64,000 nt of DNA from Liminaster sp964567855 (GCA_964567855.1 CAZMOE010000005.1:1-64000), one strand, 5' to 3'; shown: positions 1 to 9,153, numbered from the stretch's first letter. The notes: generated by a model not told the origin, from the sequence alone. Program-made: numbers and translations.

Positions 1-280
1 TTGATATAGGTGTAGACAGATAAATTGGGCAACCTTTACTTTTTAGAGGAAAGTTGACAATTTAGGTAATTAAATCAAAACGTAATAAAGGCCCACCTCC
101 AAATAAGATAAACTCAATTGGAGCATTAGATTCAACTCTCTTTAGGATGTCTTCTATACATGTTTTTGCAGTTTCTACAATCATCTCAAGGTTGCCGTCA
201 TGCTTCTGATAGCAATATACACATCGAAGATTGCAACGATGTGTTAGGCACAAAGGAATCGTATAGTATTTATTTTTCAC
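1..280 (-). pseudogene. Radical SAM peptide-maturase, broken N-terminal part
   Basis: The reading frame starts with GTG at 280 just after an AGG. It encodes the start of a radical SAM enzyme: the CxxxCxxC cluster motif is seen as CNLRCVYC near residue 15. The next conserved motif reads FGGGPLLRF, where the family normally has GGEP, so the Glu that contacts SAM is replaced by Gly. A TAA at 62-64 stops the frame after 72 residues, against about 350-450 for these enzymes. The same frame continues past the stop to the window edge with plausible family-like sequence (KSKGCPIYLST), so this looks like a full gene hit by a nonsense change. It lies 45 nt downstream of a small Cys-containing peptide gene, the usual arrangement for a RiPP maturase. 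The rest of the gene is outside the window, so the extent of decay is unknown. Confidence 0.7.
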
Positions 281-287
281 CTTAAAT

Positions 288-319
288 AACGGGAGAGATA
301 AACCTTTATCCCTCCCGTT
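288..319 (-). promoter_or_regulatory. Intercistronic stem-loop between peptide gene and radical SAM gene
   Basis: AACGGGAG and GATAAA on the plus strand pair with TTTATC and CTCCCGTT across a two-base loop, with one A/C mismatch, giving a stem of about 15 positions. It lies just past the stop of the peptide gene and just before the GTG of the maturase. It could be a partial terminator or processing site that keeps the precursor peptide more abundant than the enzyme. That role is inferred from position only. Confidence 0.5.
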
Positions 320-325
320 TTATTT

Positions 326-448
326 TTAGAAATTGCCGTTGCAATTAGTTGTTCCATCGCCACCGCAACGAATATCTATTGATGTATAATTAGAGTCATG
401 TTCTGGAATCTGCTCTTGGATTTCAAGCAATTTTTTCAAACTTTCCAT
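326..448 (-). CDS. Small Cys-containing peptide, putative RiPP precursor
   Basis: This is a 40-residue frame starting with ATG at 448. The first part is leader-like and charged (MESLKKLLEIQEQ). The end is short, rich in Gly, Asn and Thr, and carries two cysteines: RCGGDGTTNCNGNF. It sits directly upstream of, and on the same strand as, a radical SAM gene of the peptide-maturase type, separated by a stem-loop. In Bacteroidales, short leader-plus-Cys/Gly-core peptides next to radical SAM enzymes are typical RiPP precursors, so the C-terminal third would be the modified core. No exporter or protease is visible here, but the window begins inside the maturase. The maturase copy is broken, so the product may no longer be made. 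The assignment rests on context and composition, not on a recognised family. Confidence 0.5.
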   Translation of the reverse strand: MESLKKLLEIQEQIPEHDSNYTSIDIRCGGDGTTNCNGNF

Positions 449-562
449 TGTTAGAATGAAATAAGCGTTGTCCTACTCTTTGATGGATTTTCGGTTTCTC
501 CAATTTGTTTATTGAGCCACTTGACCCAATGATGTAAATATAGCGACAAATTTTGAGTTAAA

Positions 563-570
563 CAAAAATA
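563..570 (-). promoter_or_regulatory. Candidate -7 box for the peptide gene
   Basis: Read on the minus strand this is TATTTTTG, a match to the Bacteroidota TAnnTTTG box, 115 nt before the peptide start codon. No well-spaced -33 TTTG is seen. The rest of 449-653 is AT-rich and holds no gene I can support. Confidence 0.3.
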
Positions 571-653
571 TATACGGAAACTTTCAAAAATTACGATAAA
601 TTCCTGAAAGACTCACCAAAATACAACACAAAGTACACACTACAATCATTGAT

Positions 654-3334
654 TTAATTATCGGCTAATAACTCATCTGGGGGTAATAGCATAAAGAATG
701 GAAAACTACTATGTGGTGAACGATCAATGTGATTTTCGTTATACCAATTTTCGTATTCACGTACTAAAAGTTTACAGAAAATTTCCATATCCTCATAAGA
801 TATAGACTCTATGTCATTCGATGACGTGGAGGCTTGAAACCTTGATGCGATCTGTTCAAGTTTAGTGGGGAAATCGTCCGATTCAAACTCTTGCATTAAA
901 ACATTGTCACAATCGGCCTGATTGTTGACATAAGCATCTAAAAAAGGTCTCCACTTGTTATAAAAAATTTTGAGTTCGTCGGACATAGGGTTCAAATGTA
1001 TAATTTCTTCGAGGACATAATCAAGCCGTAATTCTCGTTTGTAATATGGATTTTGTTCAAATTCAATCATTAGATTATTGAACAAATCAATAATGCCATC
1101 GACTTGTATATTCCGGTCTGATGCGTCGTATAGCTCAGATAGTAACCCTATCCGAACAGATGAATCAGCTAATATTTCATCTGCCTCCTTCTTTCGGCCA
1201 ACCATATAATATGGTTTCACCAAAATCAAACGAATATCAATGTAATTTATCGTCTCTGCGGGATTAGATAAATCATTAGGCTTTGTTAAATTAAGAGCAT
1301 CATTGGCATAAGAAATAGCTCCAGGGATATCCCCCATATCGAAGAGAATCCTGGCGATTTTATTTTTTATATAAAATCCATCGGGATAATATTTCTCCTG
1401 TACTTTCAATATGCCGAGCCTGAAAGCAACAGGATTGGGCAAGCCACGATTAACCAACTTATCCATTATAGAATTACCTTCGGGAAAATATAAGAATTCC
1501 TCAAAAGCCTCATAAAGTGAATAGTATGTAAATGGCAAAGTTATACCCTTTTTCTTAGTCCATGAGAGAATACCGCATACTGATAGGGGCAATGACACAC
1601 CCAACATTTCTTGTTTTGTCTCGTTATAGTGCCGAGTAACGAGTAAAAATGTGTCAATATATAATTGAAAGAGACGTGGGTCAGTAACATTCTTCAATTC
1701 CTCTAAGATTCCATCCCACAAGCCTTTAGCATACTTTTCTAATATTGGCTCATCCATATATTCTATGGAATATAAAAGATACAGATACTTTAATGTAAGT
1801 GCCTCCAACCGCTGAGCACTCGTTTCCTTTGATAGACTATCAAGATGTCTTAGGCAACTACTCCTATAGATTTTAACTTTATTATCTTCTTCGGGAGTGA
1901 TTCCTATGAGATGTAGGTATATATTTGCAGAAACCGCAATAACATCGTGACTTTGCACAAGGTTCCTAAGTGAAAAAAGCCATTTTTTAGCTTGGGATGA
2001 AAACTCAAATACATCTTGAATCTGTTGATGAGTCAACTTATACACTAATAAACAAATATCTTTATCTTGGTGGCAGTAGTGGGTAGAAGTTGCGTATCGG
2101 TATAATTTGTTTAATTGTCCTTCTGCATCAGATGGACGGACAACAGTAGAAATTTCAGCTTTTACATATTGAACAGAGAAGATATCATTGTCCAATTCAT
2201 ATCCGTCAGTCAAAGCTGATAAGTCAGAAAGCAGCCTATTACAAGCATCTTGATATTCTTCGGAGTCCACAATTCGTGGCAACGATATAACGAATTTATC
2301 ATTACGAAGCAATTCAAGCAATGCATTCCAGCTGTTAGATGAATCTTCCCATTGGTATAGTTCCCCTTCTTCTACTTCTGTTATTGCAAACTTGATATTA
2401 TTATAACGTATGTATGTTATGAAATCCGATACTTGACGGAATATGTCTCCACTTGTATTCTTTAGTAACAAGATGCATTTATACCAATGGTACACAGTTC
2501 TGTCGTTGGTGTCAACAAACTTAAAGTTTTTTAATTGCTGATTGACTGAATTAAATGCTTTCTTTATCTTATTTCGCTTATCTATTTTAGTAACGGATTC
2601 GGCCGCGTTAATCTGAACTAAACGCCGTGAGAGAATATCAGTAGCCTTTTTGATTATTGTTTGTTGCGGGTTGCTTTGGTGAGGAGAAAGAGCTTCCTCT
2701 AATATTTCTTTTGCGATGGTATATCTGTCAAGCTTATATTCCACCTCATTATGGGAGGAATCAGCTTTATAAGTGACAGCAATTGGCTCGACATCTTTAA
2801 TCAGATGACAGTCAAACAAGAGTTCGCGTCGGATTTTCTTAAATATATCATAGTAAGCCTCGCTTAAGGTTATATATCTTTCATGTTCATTGCTTAGATC
2901 AACACCCTTATATCGCAACTGTTCATGTAGAGCTTCGAATATCGTGATAATATCGACAGGTCTGTCGTAAGTTTTACTTAGCCTATCAATGACGATTCGC
3001 GCATATCCAAAATCATTCTTATAGTTTCGCGCGAGTTTGCAAGGCATTGACAACGAATATCGTATTTCGCTTGTTTCTGTGTCTTTTTTTTCTACAAGCG
3101 GTGCGTGATTGTAAATATAGAATTTCTGAAAATGGCTGAATACTGCTTGCTTATCGACTGCAATCTTTTTTTTCTTGAGACCTTTTCAATTATCGCCTCA
3201 ATATCAGATATGAAAAGACCTGAGCCATTTTTATAATAGCATTGTTCAAGACTTGTTTCTAATGCGGTAAAATAAGTTGCGTATTTAGAAGGGATAAACC
3301 AAGAAGGTATATCACTCGAAATTTGTTTTTCCAT
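654..3334 (-). pseudogene. Large unknown protein, split by a frameshift in an A8 tract
   Basis: Two minus-strand frames, 3334 to about 3170 and about 3170 to 654, join into one protein of about 893 residues if a single base is added to the run of eight A (plus-strand T, 3166-3173). The first frame reads well up to IIEKVSRKK. After the A tract the other frame continues as IAVDKQAVFSHFQKFYIY and runs without a stop into the long 3' part, which would otherwise need a TTG start at 3053. As it stands the upstream frame ends at a TAG at 3092-3094. I do not recognise the family. It is rich in helix-forming, aromatic and acidic residues, has no signal peptide or obvious membrane segment, and its middle and C-terminal parts look like an alpha-helical (TPR-like) repeat scaffold. 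An intact IS982 element sits about 100 bp upstream of the start. The shift could be real decay, phase variation by slippage, or a sequencing error. Confidence 0.65.
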
Positions 3335-3432
3335 ATCTATGTCAATGAATAGTTTATACTATGTTGGACTATTTGAAAATTTTAATTTAACGTGAGATAC
3401 AGTGTTAAAAACCAAATTTTTCTCATATAATC

Positions 3433-3451
3433 TACTCCAGTTCTGGATAAG
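3433..3451 (+). repeat. Left terminal inverted repeat of the IS982 element
   Basis: TACTCCAGTTCTGGATAAG, which matches the reverse complement of 4443-4461 at 17 of 19 positions. It lies 75 bp before the transposase start. Confidence 0.75.
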
Positions 3452-3525
3452 AAAGTAGTCTAAAAATTTGGTAACCACAAGTTTTTTGCACCTTTATATT
3501 TGAAGTTCAAACAAAAGAATCCATT

Positions 3526-4440
3526 ATGATTACCGCTGACAAAATTACAGAAATATTCTGTGCTACGGATGAATTTAGCAAGAAATTTGATAAGGAAGTT
3601 GCCCAAAAGCCTCTTCTGAGTTCCACCGGCAAGGTTCGTCGCCGTCGTACTGCCTCGCTCTCCGACAGTGAGATTATCACCATCCTGCTGATATTCCACT
3701 TCGGCACATTCGACAATTTCAAGCACTACTACCAGCATTTCATACCGGTGCATCTAAAGTCGGACATCCCTAAGTCCGTTTCCTATAATCGCTTCGTAGA
3801 ACTAGAGAGCCGCGTGTTCTTCAAGATGATGTTCTTTCTGCAGTTCCGAGCCTTCGGCCGGTGTATGGGTATCACCTACGCTGACTTCACGATGATTCCC
3901 GTGTGCAACAATCTCAGGCGTTATGCCAACAAGATGTTCAAGGGCGTCGCCGGAGACGGCAAAGGGAAGATGGGATGGTGCCATGGCTTCAAGCTGCATC
4001 TGCTATGCAACGATCGTGGAGAAATCATTACCTTCAGTCTTACACCGTCTAATATCAGTGACAAGGACAGGAGGGTATGGGCCGTGCTGGGCAAGAAGAT
4101 TTACGGGAAACTCTTTGCCGACAGGGGATACATCTCACAGCCGCTGTTCGACACACTTTTTGCCGACGGCGTACATCTGGTCACGGACATCAAAGCCAAC
4201 ATGAGGAACAGGCTCATGCCGCTCTGGGATAAGATCATGCTGCGTAAGCACTACATCATTGAGTGCATCAACGAGATGCTCAAGACAACAGGAAAACTGG
4301 TACACACAAGGCACCGCTCCTTGAACAACTTCATCATGAATCTCATTGCTGCATTGGGCGCCTATGGCTTCTATGATAACAAGTCGCAGGCCATTCAAGG
4401 ATTCCGCATTGAGGGCAACAGGCAGTTGGCTTTATTCTAA
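3526..4440 (+). CDS. IS982-family transposase
   Basis: This 304-residue DDE transposase is a normal length for the family. The acidic catalytic positions can be seen in order: ADFTMIPVCNNLR (first Asp, equivalent to the family DSTPLPVC block), LFADRGYI (second Asp) and HYIIECINEM (Glu), the last followed by the family signature HTRHRSLNNFIMNLIAALGAYGF. A basic N-terminal stretch (KVRRRRT) precedes a helix-turn-helix-like region. The gene fills the element, and its stop codon touches the right inverted repeat. No frameshift or internal stop is seen, so the element should be able to move. Confidence 0.93.
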   Translation: MITADKITEIFCATDEFSKKFDKEVAQKPLLSSTGKVRRRRTASLSDSEIITILLIFHFGTFDNFKHYYQHFIPVHLKSDIPKSVSYNRFVELESRVFFKMMFFLQFRAFGRCMGITYADFTMIPVCNNLRRYANKMFKGVAGDGKGKMGWCHGFKLHLLCNDRGEIITFSLTPSNISDKDRRVWAVLGKKIYGKLFADRGYISQPLFDTLFADGVHLVTDIKANMRNRLMPLWDKIMLRKHYIIECINEMLKTTGKLVHTRHRSLNNFIMNLIAALGAYGFYDNKSQAIQGFRIEGNRQLALF

Positions 4441-4442
4441 TG

Positions 4443-4461
4443 CTTATCCCGAACTGGCGTA
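4443..4461 (-). repeat. Right terminal inverted repeat of the IS982 element
   Basis: The inverted partner of 3433-3451. It starts two bases after the transposase stop codon. Confidence 0.75.
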
Positions 4462-4602
4462 TTATTTAAAATTTTCCTCCAAATTACTAAAATTGTGACG
4501 GAGAGCATGCCGAAGAAGACGAGAAACATGGCGTCAGTCTTGTTTTTTATACTGCCGGTGCAGAAACATTGCAATTTTTATCTAAATTTGCACTCCAACT
4601 CC

Positions 4603-4620
4603 TAAGACAGACTTGTCTTA
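4603..4620. promoter_or_regulatory. Palindrome TAAGACA-N4-TGTCTTA next to a possible promoter
   Basis: A perfect 7-bp inverted repeat with a 4-base spacer, just downstream of a possible -7 box TAAATTTG (4583-4590) and 10 bp before the start codon at 4631. It could be an operator or a short RNA hairpin. The rest of 4462-4602 holds nothing I can name. Confidence 0.35.
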
Positions 4621-4630
4621 AGCCCACTCA

Positions 4631-4969
4631 GTGAAACACTACCAAATGAGAATTATTCTTATGATGATTATGACGGTTTTATTTGGGGGCTCTGTATGTG
4701 CAGAAGATGTAAAGGTTCTAATTCCAACTTTGACAGACTCAAATTATACATTGTACCGATCCTCTACAGGTATGTTTATCAGTCTTGACACCAGATATAC
4801 TACCATAGATGCTATCGAACCAACACCCCCCAAGAAAAGCAAGGTCCTCAATTCAGAGCCACTTACATCGGATGCAAAGGCCGTTTGTTCAGAATTATAT
4901 CCGACAGATATTTCTTGGAAAATGGTCTTATTTGACAAGATTATTGGCGATATGAGACTTCTTAACTGA
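4631..4969 (+). CDS. Small exported protein of unknown function
   Basis: The protein has 112 residues. The N-terminus is a typical signal peptide (a short basic start, then MRIILMMIMTVLFGGSVCA with a likely cut after SVCA), so the mature protein of about 85 residues should be periplasmic or, if the Cys is lipidated, membrane-anchored. The mature part is polar, with a PTPPKK segment, one Cys near residue 86 and no domain I recognise. The C-terminus (DKIIGDMRLLN) is abrupt, so it may be the truncated front of a longer secreted protein. It lies between the IS982 element and an S41 peptidase, in a region with other broken genes. Confidence 0.5.
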   Translation: MKHYQMRIILMMIMTVLFGGSVCAEDVKVLIPTLTDSNYTLYRSSTGMFISLDTRYTTIDAIEPTPPKKSKVLNSEPLTSDAKAVCSELYPTDISWKMVLFDKIIGDMRLLN

Positions 4970-5071
4970 GTGCGAAGAATGGCGTGTTAACAAAGATAGT
5001 CAAAAGGAATAGTTAAGAACATTTATGATACTCTTATGGACAATAAAACTTCAAAAGCAGATTACATCTTA

Positions 5072-6181
5072 ATGAGAAGAATCGTTTTATATACAATTTC
5101 CATTGTAGGAATTTCACTGAATTTGTTCGCACAGACAATTCCCCAATTTACAGTCAGGCAAAATCTTGAAGATTTCAATTATGCTCTTGATGAATTGGAA
5201 AAGAGTTATGCAGGGTTTGAAACATATGTAAACGAGACGACCCGTCAGCAATATGATTTTATTGTTGCACGACTCAGAAAACAGATTGAAACAGAAAATA
5301 GGTTGGGGTATGATGCAGCATTGTTCCTGTATTCCTGTTTTGATGATGCACACCTCGGTATTGACTTGGGGAGTCTTAGCCTGTCAGAACAATATATGAG
5401 TGAACGTAAGAAATTTAATCCTTACGAAACTATTCAACCATATATGCCCGAGCCAGTGGCTTTGAAAGTTACGGATAAAACTTTTTTAGTCCGATTGCCG
5501 GAATTTGTTGAGGAAATAGTCTCTTTTAATTGGGTAGAAAATGCTATACACGAGTTTAACTCATCCGGGAGTGAAAATTTGATTTTGGACATAAGAGGTA
5601 ACGGAGGCGGCGATGAGCGACTGTGGCATCCGTTTTTGCCTCTGATATTCAGCCATACGGGAGCCGTTAAAAATATTGAGTTCAGAATGTCAGACAATAA
5701 TATCAAGTATCTGAAATTGATGGCTCTTCAATTTCCTGAAGCACAAATGCTACTTGATAGATATAATGAAACTAACGCTTCTTATGTTCCACTGACAGAT
5801 AGCGAGGATATTATTATAGATATCCCTGATTACGATGGCATAAAACCGCGACGAGTTGCCATCATTATAGATGCCAATAATGCGTCTGCCGCGGAATTCT
5901 TACTTTTACAGGCTAAAGCCGTTTCAGATAAGACGCAGCTATACGGCAAGGAGAATACTCGTGGATGTTTTGATTGTTCAAACGTGAGGGAAACCACTTT
6001 TTTACCAAATAGTAAATGTCCTCTTTCAATTCCTATTTCCCGTACGTGCAAACTGGCAGATTTCGGAATTGATAAGACCGGTATAGCACCCGATGTCATT
6101 GTGCCGATAGACTATCCAAGGTCACTTACGAATAATATTGATGAATGGACTCTTTGGATTGCCAATGAATTAGAGAAATGA
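5072..6181 (+). CDS. Exported S41-family peptidase (tail-specific protease type)
   Basis: The start at 5072 (MRRIVLYTISIVGI) puts the signal peptide at the N-terminus; an in-frame ATG at 5036 would add 12 polar residues before it. The S41 core is clear: LILDIRGNGGGDE (strand and glycine loop), IIIDANNASAAEFLL with the nucleophile Ser in the NASAAE turn, GKENTRGCFDCSN, and near the end FGIDKTGIAPDVIVP. I see no PDZ domain, so this is the short form common in Bacteroidota, with an N-terminal helical domain of about 130 residues. It should act in the periplasm or at the outer membrane on protein or peptide substrates, which cannot be told from sequence. It stands alone on its strand between mobile-element remnants. 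Confidence 0.8.
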   Translation: MRRIVLYTISIVGISLNLFAQTIPQFTVRQNLEDFNYALDELEKSYAGFETYVNETTRQQYDFIVARLRKQIETENRLGYDAALFLYSCFDDAHLGIDLGSLSLSEQYMSERKKFNPYETIQPYMPEPVALKVTDKTFLVRLPEFVEEIVSFNWVENAIHEFNSSGSENLILDIRGNGGGDERLWHPFLPLIFSHTGAVKNIEFRMSDNNIKYLKLMALQFPEAQMLLDRYNETNASYVPLTDSEDIIIDIPDYDGIKPRRVAIIIDANNASAAEFLLLQAKAVSDKTQLYGKENTRGCFDCSNVRETTFLPNSKCPLSIPISRTCKLADFGIDKTGIAPDVIVPIDYPRSLTNNIDEWTLWIANELEK

Positions 6182-6271
6182 TCTAATTGCCTCTTCGCCA
6201 AAACTACACACTTTATCTTGCATGGTATTTCCCGGGACCAGTGTTTCCGGAATCATCCCGGAAACCGCAAT

Positions 6272-6729
6272 GACGTAGTCTGGGCTGACAGGAAATTGCG
6301 GACGATTGGTTCAGGAACTTAAACGTAATCTCGGGGATAGGCATGTGTGTGACAGATTGATTGGCATATTCGAATCCATCCTTTCACAGAAACATAACAG
6401 CCGGAGAAAGATTTATTTCATTCATGAACCTGATGTATAGTGCATCGGCAAGGGTAAAGAGCATAGGAAGTATGAATTAGGCAATATGGTATCGGTAATT
6501 TGTTCCGCTACAGGTATGATCCTCGGCGCAATGTATTTTCGTAATGATTATGACGGTCATACCATAATACCGGCACTTAACCAGAGGAATGTCTGATATG
6601 AAGAGAAAACAGGCTTCTGGCAGGAGACAGAGGATATCGGGGCGAGCAGGAAATCATCGGAATGAAGATTCTGATTCCGAATACACCAAAGAAAATAGGC
6701 AGCTGCGGTTGGAAAATTATGAATGATAG
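6272..6729 (+). pseudogene. Degenerate IS5/IS1182-type transposase
   Basis: No open frame spans this stretch, but pieces of a DDE transposase are readable in shifting frames. They are ADRKLRTI (about 6284), LVQELKRNLGDRH (about 6310), KIYFIHEPDV then a stop then CIGKGKEHRKYELG (about 6407-6480), VICSATGMILGAM and FRNDYDGHTIIPAL (to about 6585), and LAGDRGYRGEQEIIGMKILI (from 6617). This order matches the catalytic half of IS5/IS1182-like transposases. There are at least two frameshifts and one in-frame stop, and both ends are missing. It accounts for most of the 550-bp gap between the S41 peptidase and the fructokinase gene. Confidence 0.75.
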
Positions 6730-6732
6730 GTT

Positions 6733-7620
6733 TTACTCCAGTCGGTTTTTAAAATTTTCGGGCAATTCCGGCATGGCTCCGTTCTGCGTACATACATAGG
6801 CCGATACATCTACTGCCAACCGGTGCGCCGTGGATACATTTTTTCCTTTCAGGATAGCTGCCACGAATGTCGCCGTGAAGGAGTCGCCTGCCCCTACGGT
6901 ATCTGCAACGGTCACTTCGGGCGTTTTCATGAATGATGTCGTTTCTGTAGTGAACACATAGCTGCCGTTTACTCCGCAGGTTAATATCAGCATTTTCAGA
7001 CCGTATTCGTTCAGTATGTTTCGGCATTTTTCTTGCAGATCTGTACCCGCATAACCGAACATCCGTCCGACGGTCACCAATTCTTCGTCATTAATCTTCA
7101 ATATATTGCATTTTTGCATCGATAGGTGCAGAATTTTCTTCGTATAGAAGTTTTGGCGTAAGTTTACGTCAAAAATTTTGTATCGCTTATCTCCGTCGGG
7201 CATCGTGTCGAGGAAGCGGTTGATCGTCTCTCTCGATACCTCGTCGCGTTGTGCCAGCGAGCCGAAGCATACGGCCTGTGTTTGCCCGGCTAGCTCTTCC
7301 AGTGCTGGGGTGAAAGGGATGTTGTCCCAGGCGACGCCCTCCTTGATATTGTATATAGGCACTCCGCTCGGATCCAGTTCCACCTGTACGGTACCGGTCG
7401 GGTAGGGAACTTTCTCGATCAGGTAATTCAGATGTTTACCCTTAAAGTTGTCCAGGATTTCGTTACCGAGGTTATCGTCTCCGACGGCGCTTACGACACG
7501 GCTGTCGAACCCGAATTGGGAAACATGATAGGCAAAATTGGCCGGCGCGCCGCCGATTTTCTTTCCTTCGGGCAGCACGTCCCAAAGTGCTTCGCCCATT
7601 CCAACAATAATATTGTCCAT
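6733..7620 (-). CDS. PfkB-family carbohydrate kinase, probable fructokinase
   Basis: A 295-residue ribokinase/PfkB-fold kinase. The N-terminal substrate signature (GGAPANFAYHVSQFG), the KINDEEL segment and the C-terminal DTVGAGDSFTATFVAAI motif, with its catalytic Asp and anion hole, are all present. It would phosphorylate a hexose, most likely fructose, at the expense of ATP in the cytoplasm. The gene starts 2 bp after the stop of an MFS sugar permease on the same strand. In Bacteroides the same kinase-permease pair serves fructose and fructan use, which supports fructose as substrate. No SusC/SusD or glycoside hydrolase gene lies nearby, so free sugar import is the likely role. Confidence 0.85.
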   Translation of the reverse strand: MDNIIVGMGEALWDVLPEGKKIGGAPANFAYHVSQFGFDSRVVSAVGDDNLGNEILDNFKGKHLNYLIEKVPYPTGTVQVELDPSGVPIYNIKEGVAWDNIPFTPALEELAGQTQAVCFGSLAQRDEVSRETINRFLDTMPDGDKRYKIFDVNLRQNFYTKKILHLSMQKCNILKINDEELVTVGRMFGYAGTDLQEKCRNILNEYGLKMLILTCGVNGSYVFTTETTSFMKTPEVTVADTVGAGDSFTATFVAAILKGKNVSTAHRLAVDVSAYVCTQNGAMPELPENFKNRLE

Positions 7621-7622
7621 GG

Positions 7623-8783
7623 TTATTTCTTTAGTTTCAAGGTGTATATCAATAGATAAATGGCGCCGGCCCCCATTACGGCGATTGCGCCGCCTTGTCC
7701 GATCGCATCACTGGCAAGCCCCATGGCCAGCGGAAATATCGTGCCGCCGAACAGCCCCATGATCATCAGTCCCGACACCTCGTTCTTTTTGTCCGGAAGG
7801 GCTAACAGCGCCTGCGAGAAGATGATGGGAAATATATTGGAGTTTCCGAATCCGATCAAGGCGATGCAAATATACGCAATAATTTCCGAATGAGAGACCA
7901 ACAAGCCTGTCAGAGCAACTATCATCATCGCCGCGCTGACCGCAAAGAAACTTTTAGCGGAAAATTTTTGCAGGATAAAGGTTCCGAGAAGGCATCCGAT
8001 CGTTCTGAATATAAAGTAAAGGCTGGTAGCGAAGCCGGCGGCCGTTAATGTCATGCCTAAACGCTCTATCAGGATCTTGGGGGCGGTCGTGTTAGTGCCG
8101 ACATCGATGCCTACATGGCACATGATGCCAATGAACGCCAGCAGAATCATCGGCTTGCCTAACAGAGCCAGGCAATTTCGGAAGCCGGACGCCTCATCCG
8201 GTCTTTCTTCCGCTATCGGCGTCGAGCCCAGCCATGCTGCGGCAAGGAGAGCTACAAGCATATAGACGGGAAACAGAACTCTCCAGCCTAATCCGAATGA
8301 CGGGATGGCCGAAGTGGCTCCCCACATGGCAAGATAAGGCGCCAGAAAAGAGGCAATGGCTTTGACGAACTGTCCGAAGGTCAGCGTGCTGGCCAGACGT
8401 TCTCCGGCGACGATATTGCTCAGCAACGGATTCAGCGATGTCTGCATCAGTGCATTGCCGATGCCGAGCAGGGAAAATGAGACCAGCATAATACCGTAAC
8501 TATCTCCGAAAATTGGAACCAACAGCGATACAAAGGTTACGATCAGGCTTAACAGTACCGTTTTTCGACGTCCCACCTTGTTCATAAGAATGCCCGTGGG
8601 CACCGCAAATATCAGGAACCAGAAGAAAACCAGCGACGGGAATATGTTGGCCTGGGAATCTGTCAGCATCAGGTCGGCCTTGACATAATTGGAGGCGATG
8701 CCGACCAGATCCACAAATCCCATGGCAAAGAAACACAGCATCACCGGAATCAGTTTCGCATACGGTATTTTATTGTTTTTCAT
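7623..8783 (-). CDS. MFS sugar permease (fructose/hexose transporter)
   Basis: This inner-membrane protein of 386 residues has about 12 predicted helices. The loop between helices 2 and 3 carries MNKVGRRKTVLLS, a typical MFS motif A region. The overall pattern resembles the FucP/GlcP-like sugar:proton symporters common in Bacteroidota. It is the upstream gene of a two-gene operon with the fructokinase, so the pair would import a monosaccharide and phosphorylate it. The start at 8783 (MKNNKIPYAKLIPVMLCFFAMG) leaves a short cytoplasmic tail before helix 1. I found no convincing promoter box in the roughly 190 bp upstream. Confidence 0.85.
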   Translation of the reverse strand: MKNNKIPYAKLIPVMLCFFAMGFVDLVGIASNYVKADLMLTDSQANIFPSLVFFWFLIFAVPTGILMNKVGRRKTVLLSLIVTFVSLLVPIFGDSYGIMLVSFSLLGIGNALMQTSLNPLLSNIVAGERLASTLTFGQFVKAIASFLAPYLAMWGATSAIPSFGLGWRVLFPVYMLVALLAAAWLGSTPIAEERPDEASGFRNCLALLGKPMILLAFIGIMCHVGIDVGTNTTAPKILIERLGMTLTAAGFATSLYFIFRTIGCLLGTFILQKFSAKSFFAVSAAMMIVALTGLLVSHSEIIAYICIALIGFGNSNIFPIIFSQALLALPDKKNEVSGLMIMGLFGGTIFPLAMGLASDAIGQGGAIAVMGAGAIYLLIYTLKLKK

Positions 8784-8972
8784 AAATCGGTGTTTGGGTC
8801 TATTGGGTATTATAGTTGTTTTCTCTTATAAAGTAAGTCATTGTATTCTAATGTCAGAAAAATGCAGCGGTGAAAAGGTTCACTGACGCTGCTTTATTTG
8901 AAGTAGTCTTATGATATGAAAAAACAAAGCCGGCTAACGATATGCCGTTAGTCAGCCCCATTTTGTCGGAAG

Positions 8973-9044
8973 TATCCGGGCTGGGAATCGAACCCAGATC
9001 AAAAGTTTAGGAAACTTCTATTCTATCCGTTGAACTACCCAGAC
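8973..9044 (-). tRNA. tRNA-Arg, anticodon CCU
   Basis: On the minus strand a full cloverleaf can be drawn: acceptor GTCTGGG with CCCGGAT (two G-U pairs), a D arm around TAGTTCAACGGATAGAATA, an anticodon loop TTCCTAA giving anticodon CCU, and a T arm CTGGGTTCGATTCCCAG. The CCA end is not encoded. It would read AGG codons. It stands alone between the sugar operon and the P-type ATPase gene. Confidence 0.93.
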
Positions 9045-9153
9045 GCTTGCCCGTCCACATGCCGCGGCAGGGAAAAGCGACGCAAAGATAAACGAAAGCT
9101 TTGTAAATTCCAAACGGAGAGTTATAAAAAATTGACGAAACTGCGGTGGCGGA

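Larger units (their letters stand above)
3433..4461 (+). mobile_element. IS982-family insertion sequence, about 1.03 kb, intact
   Basis: The element is bounded by imperfect 19-bp inverted repeats (3433-3451 and 4443-4461; 17 of 19 match) and contains one transposase gene. The repeats end inward in GATAAG, as do other IS982-type ends. I could not find a convincing target-site duplication in the flanks, so the outer limits may be off by a few bases or the duplication has decayed. Confidence 0.8.
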
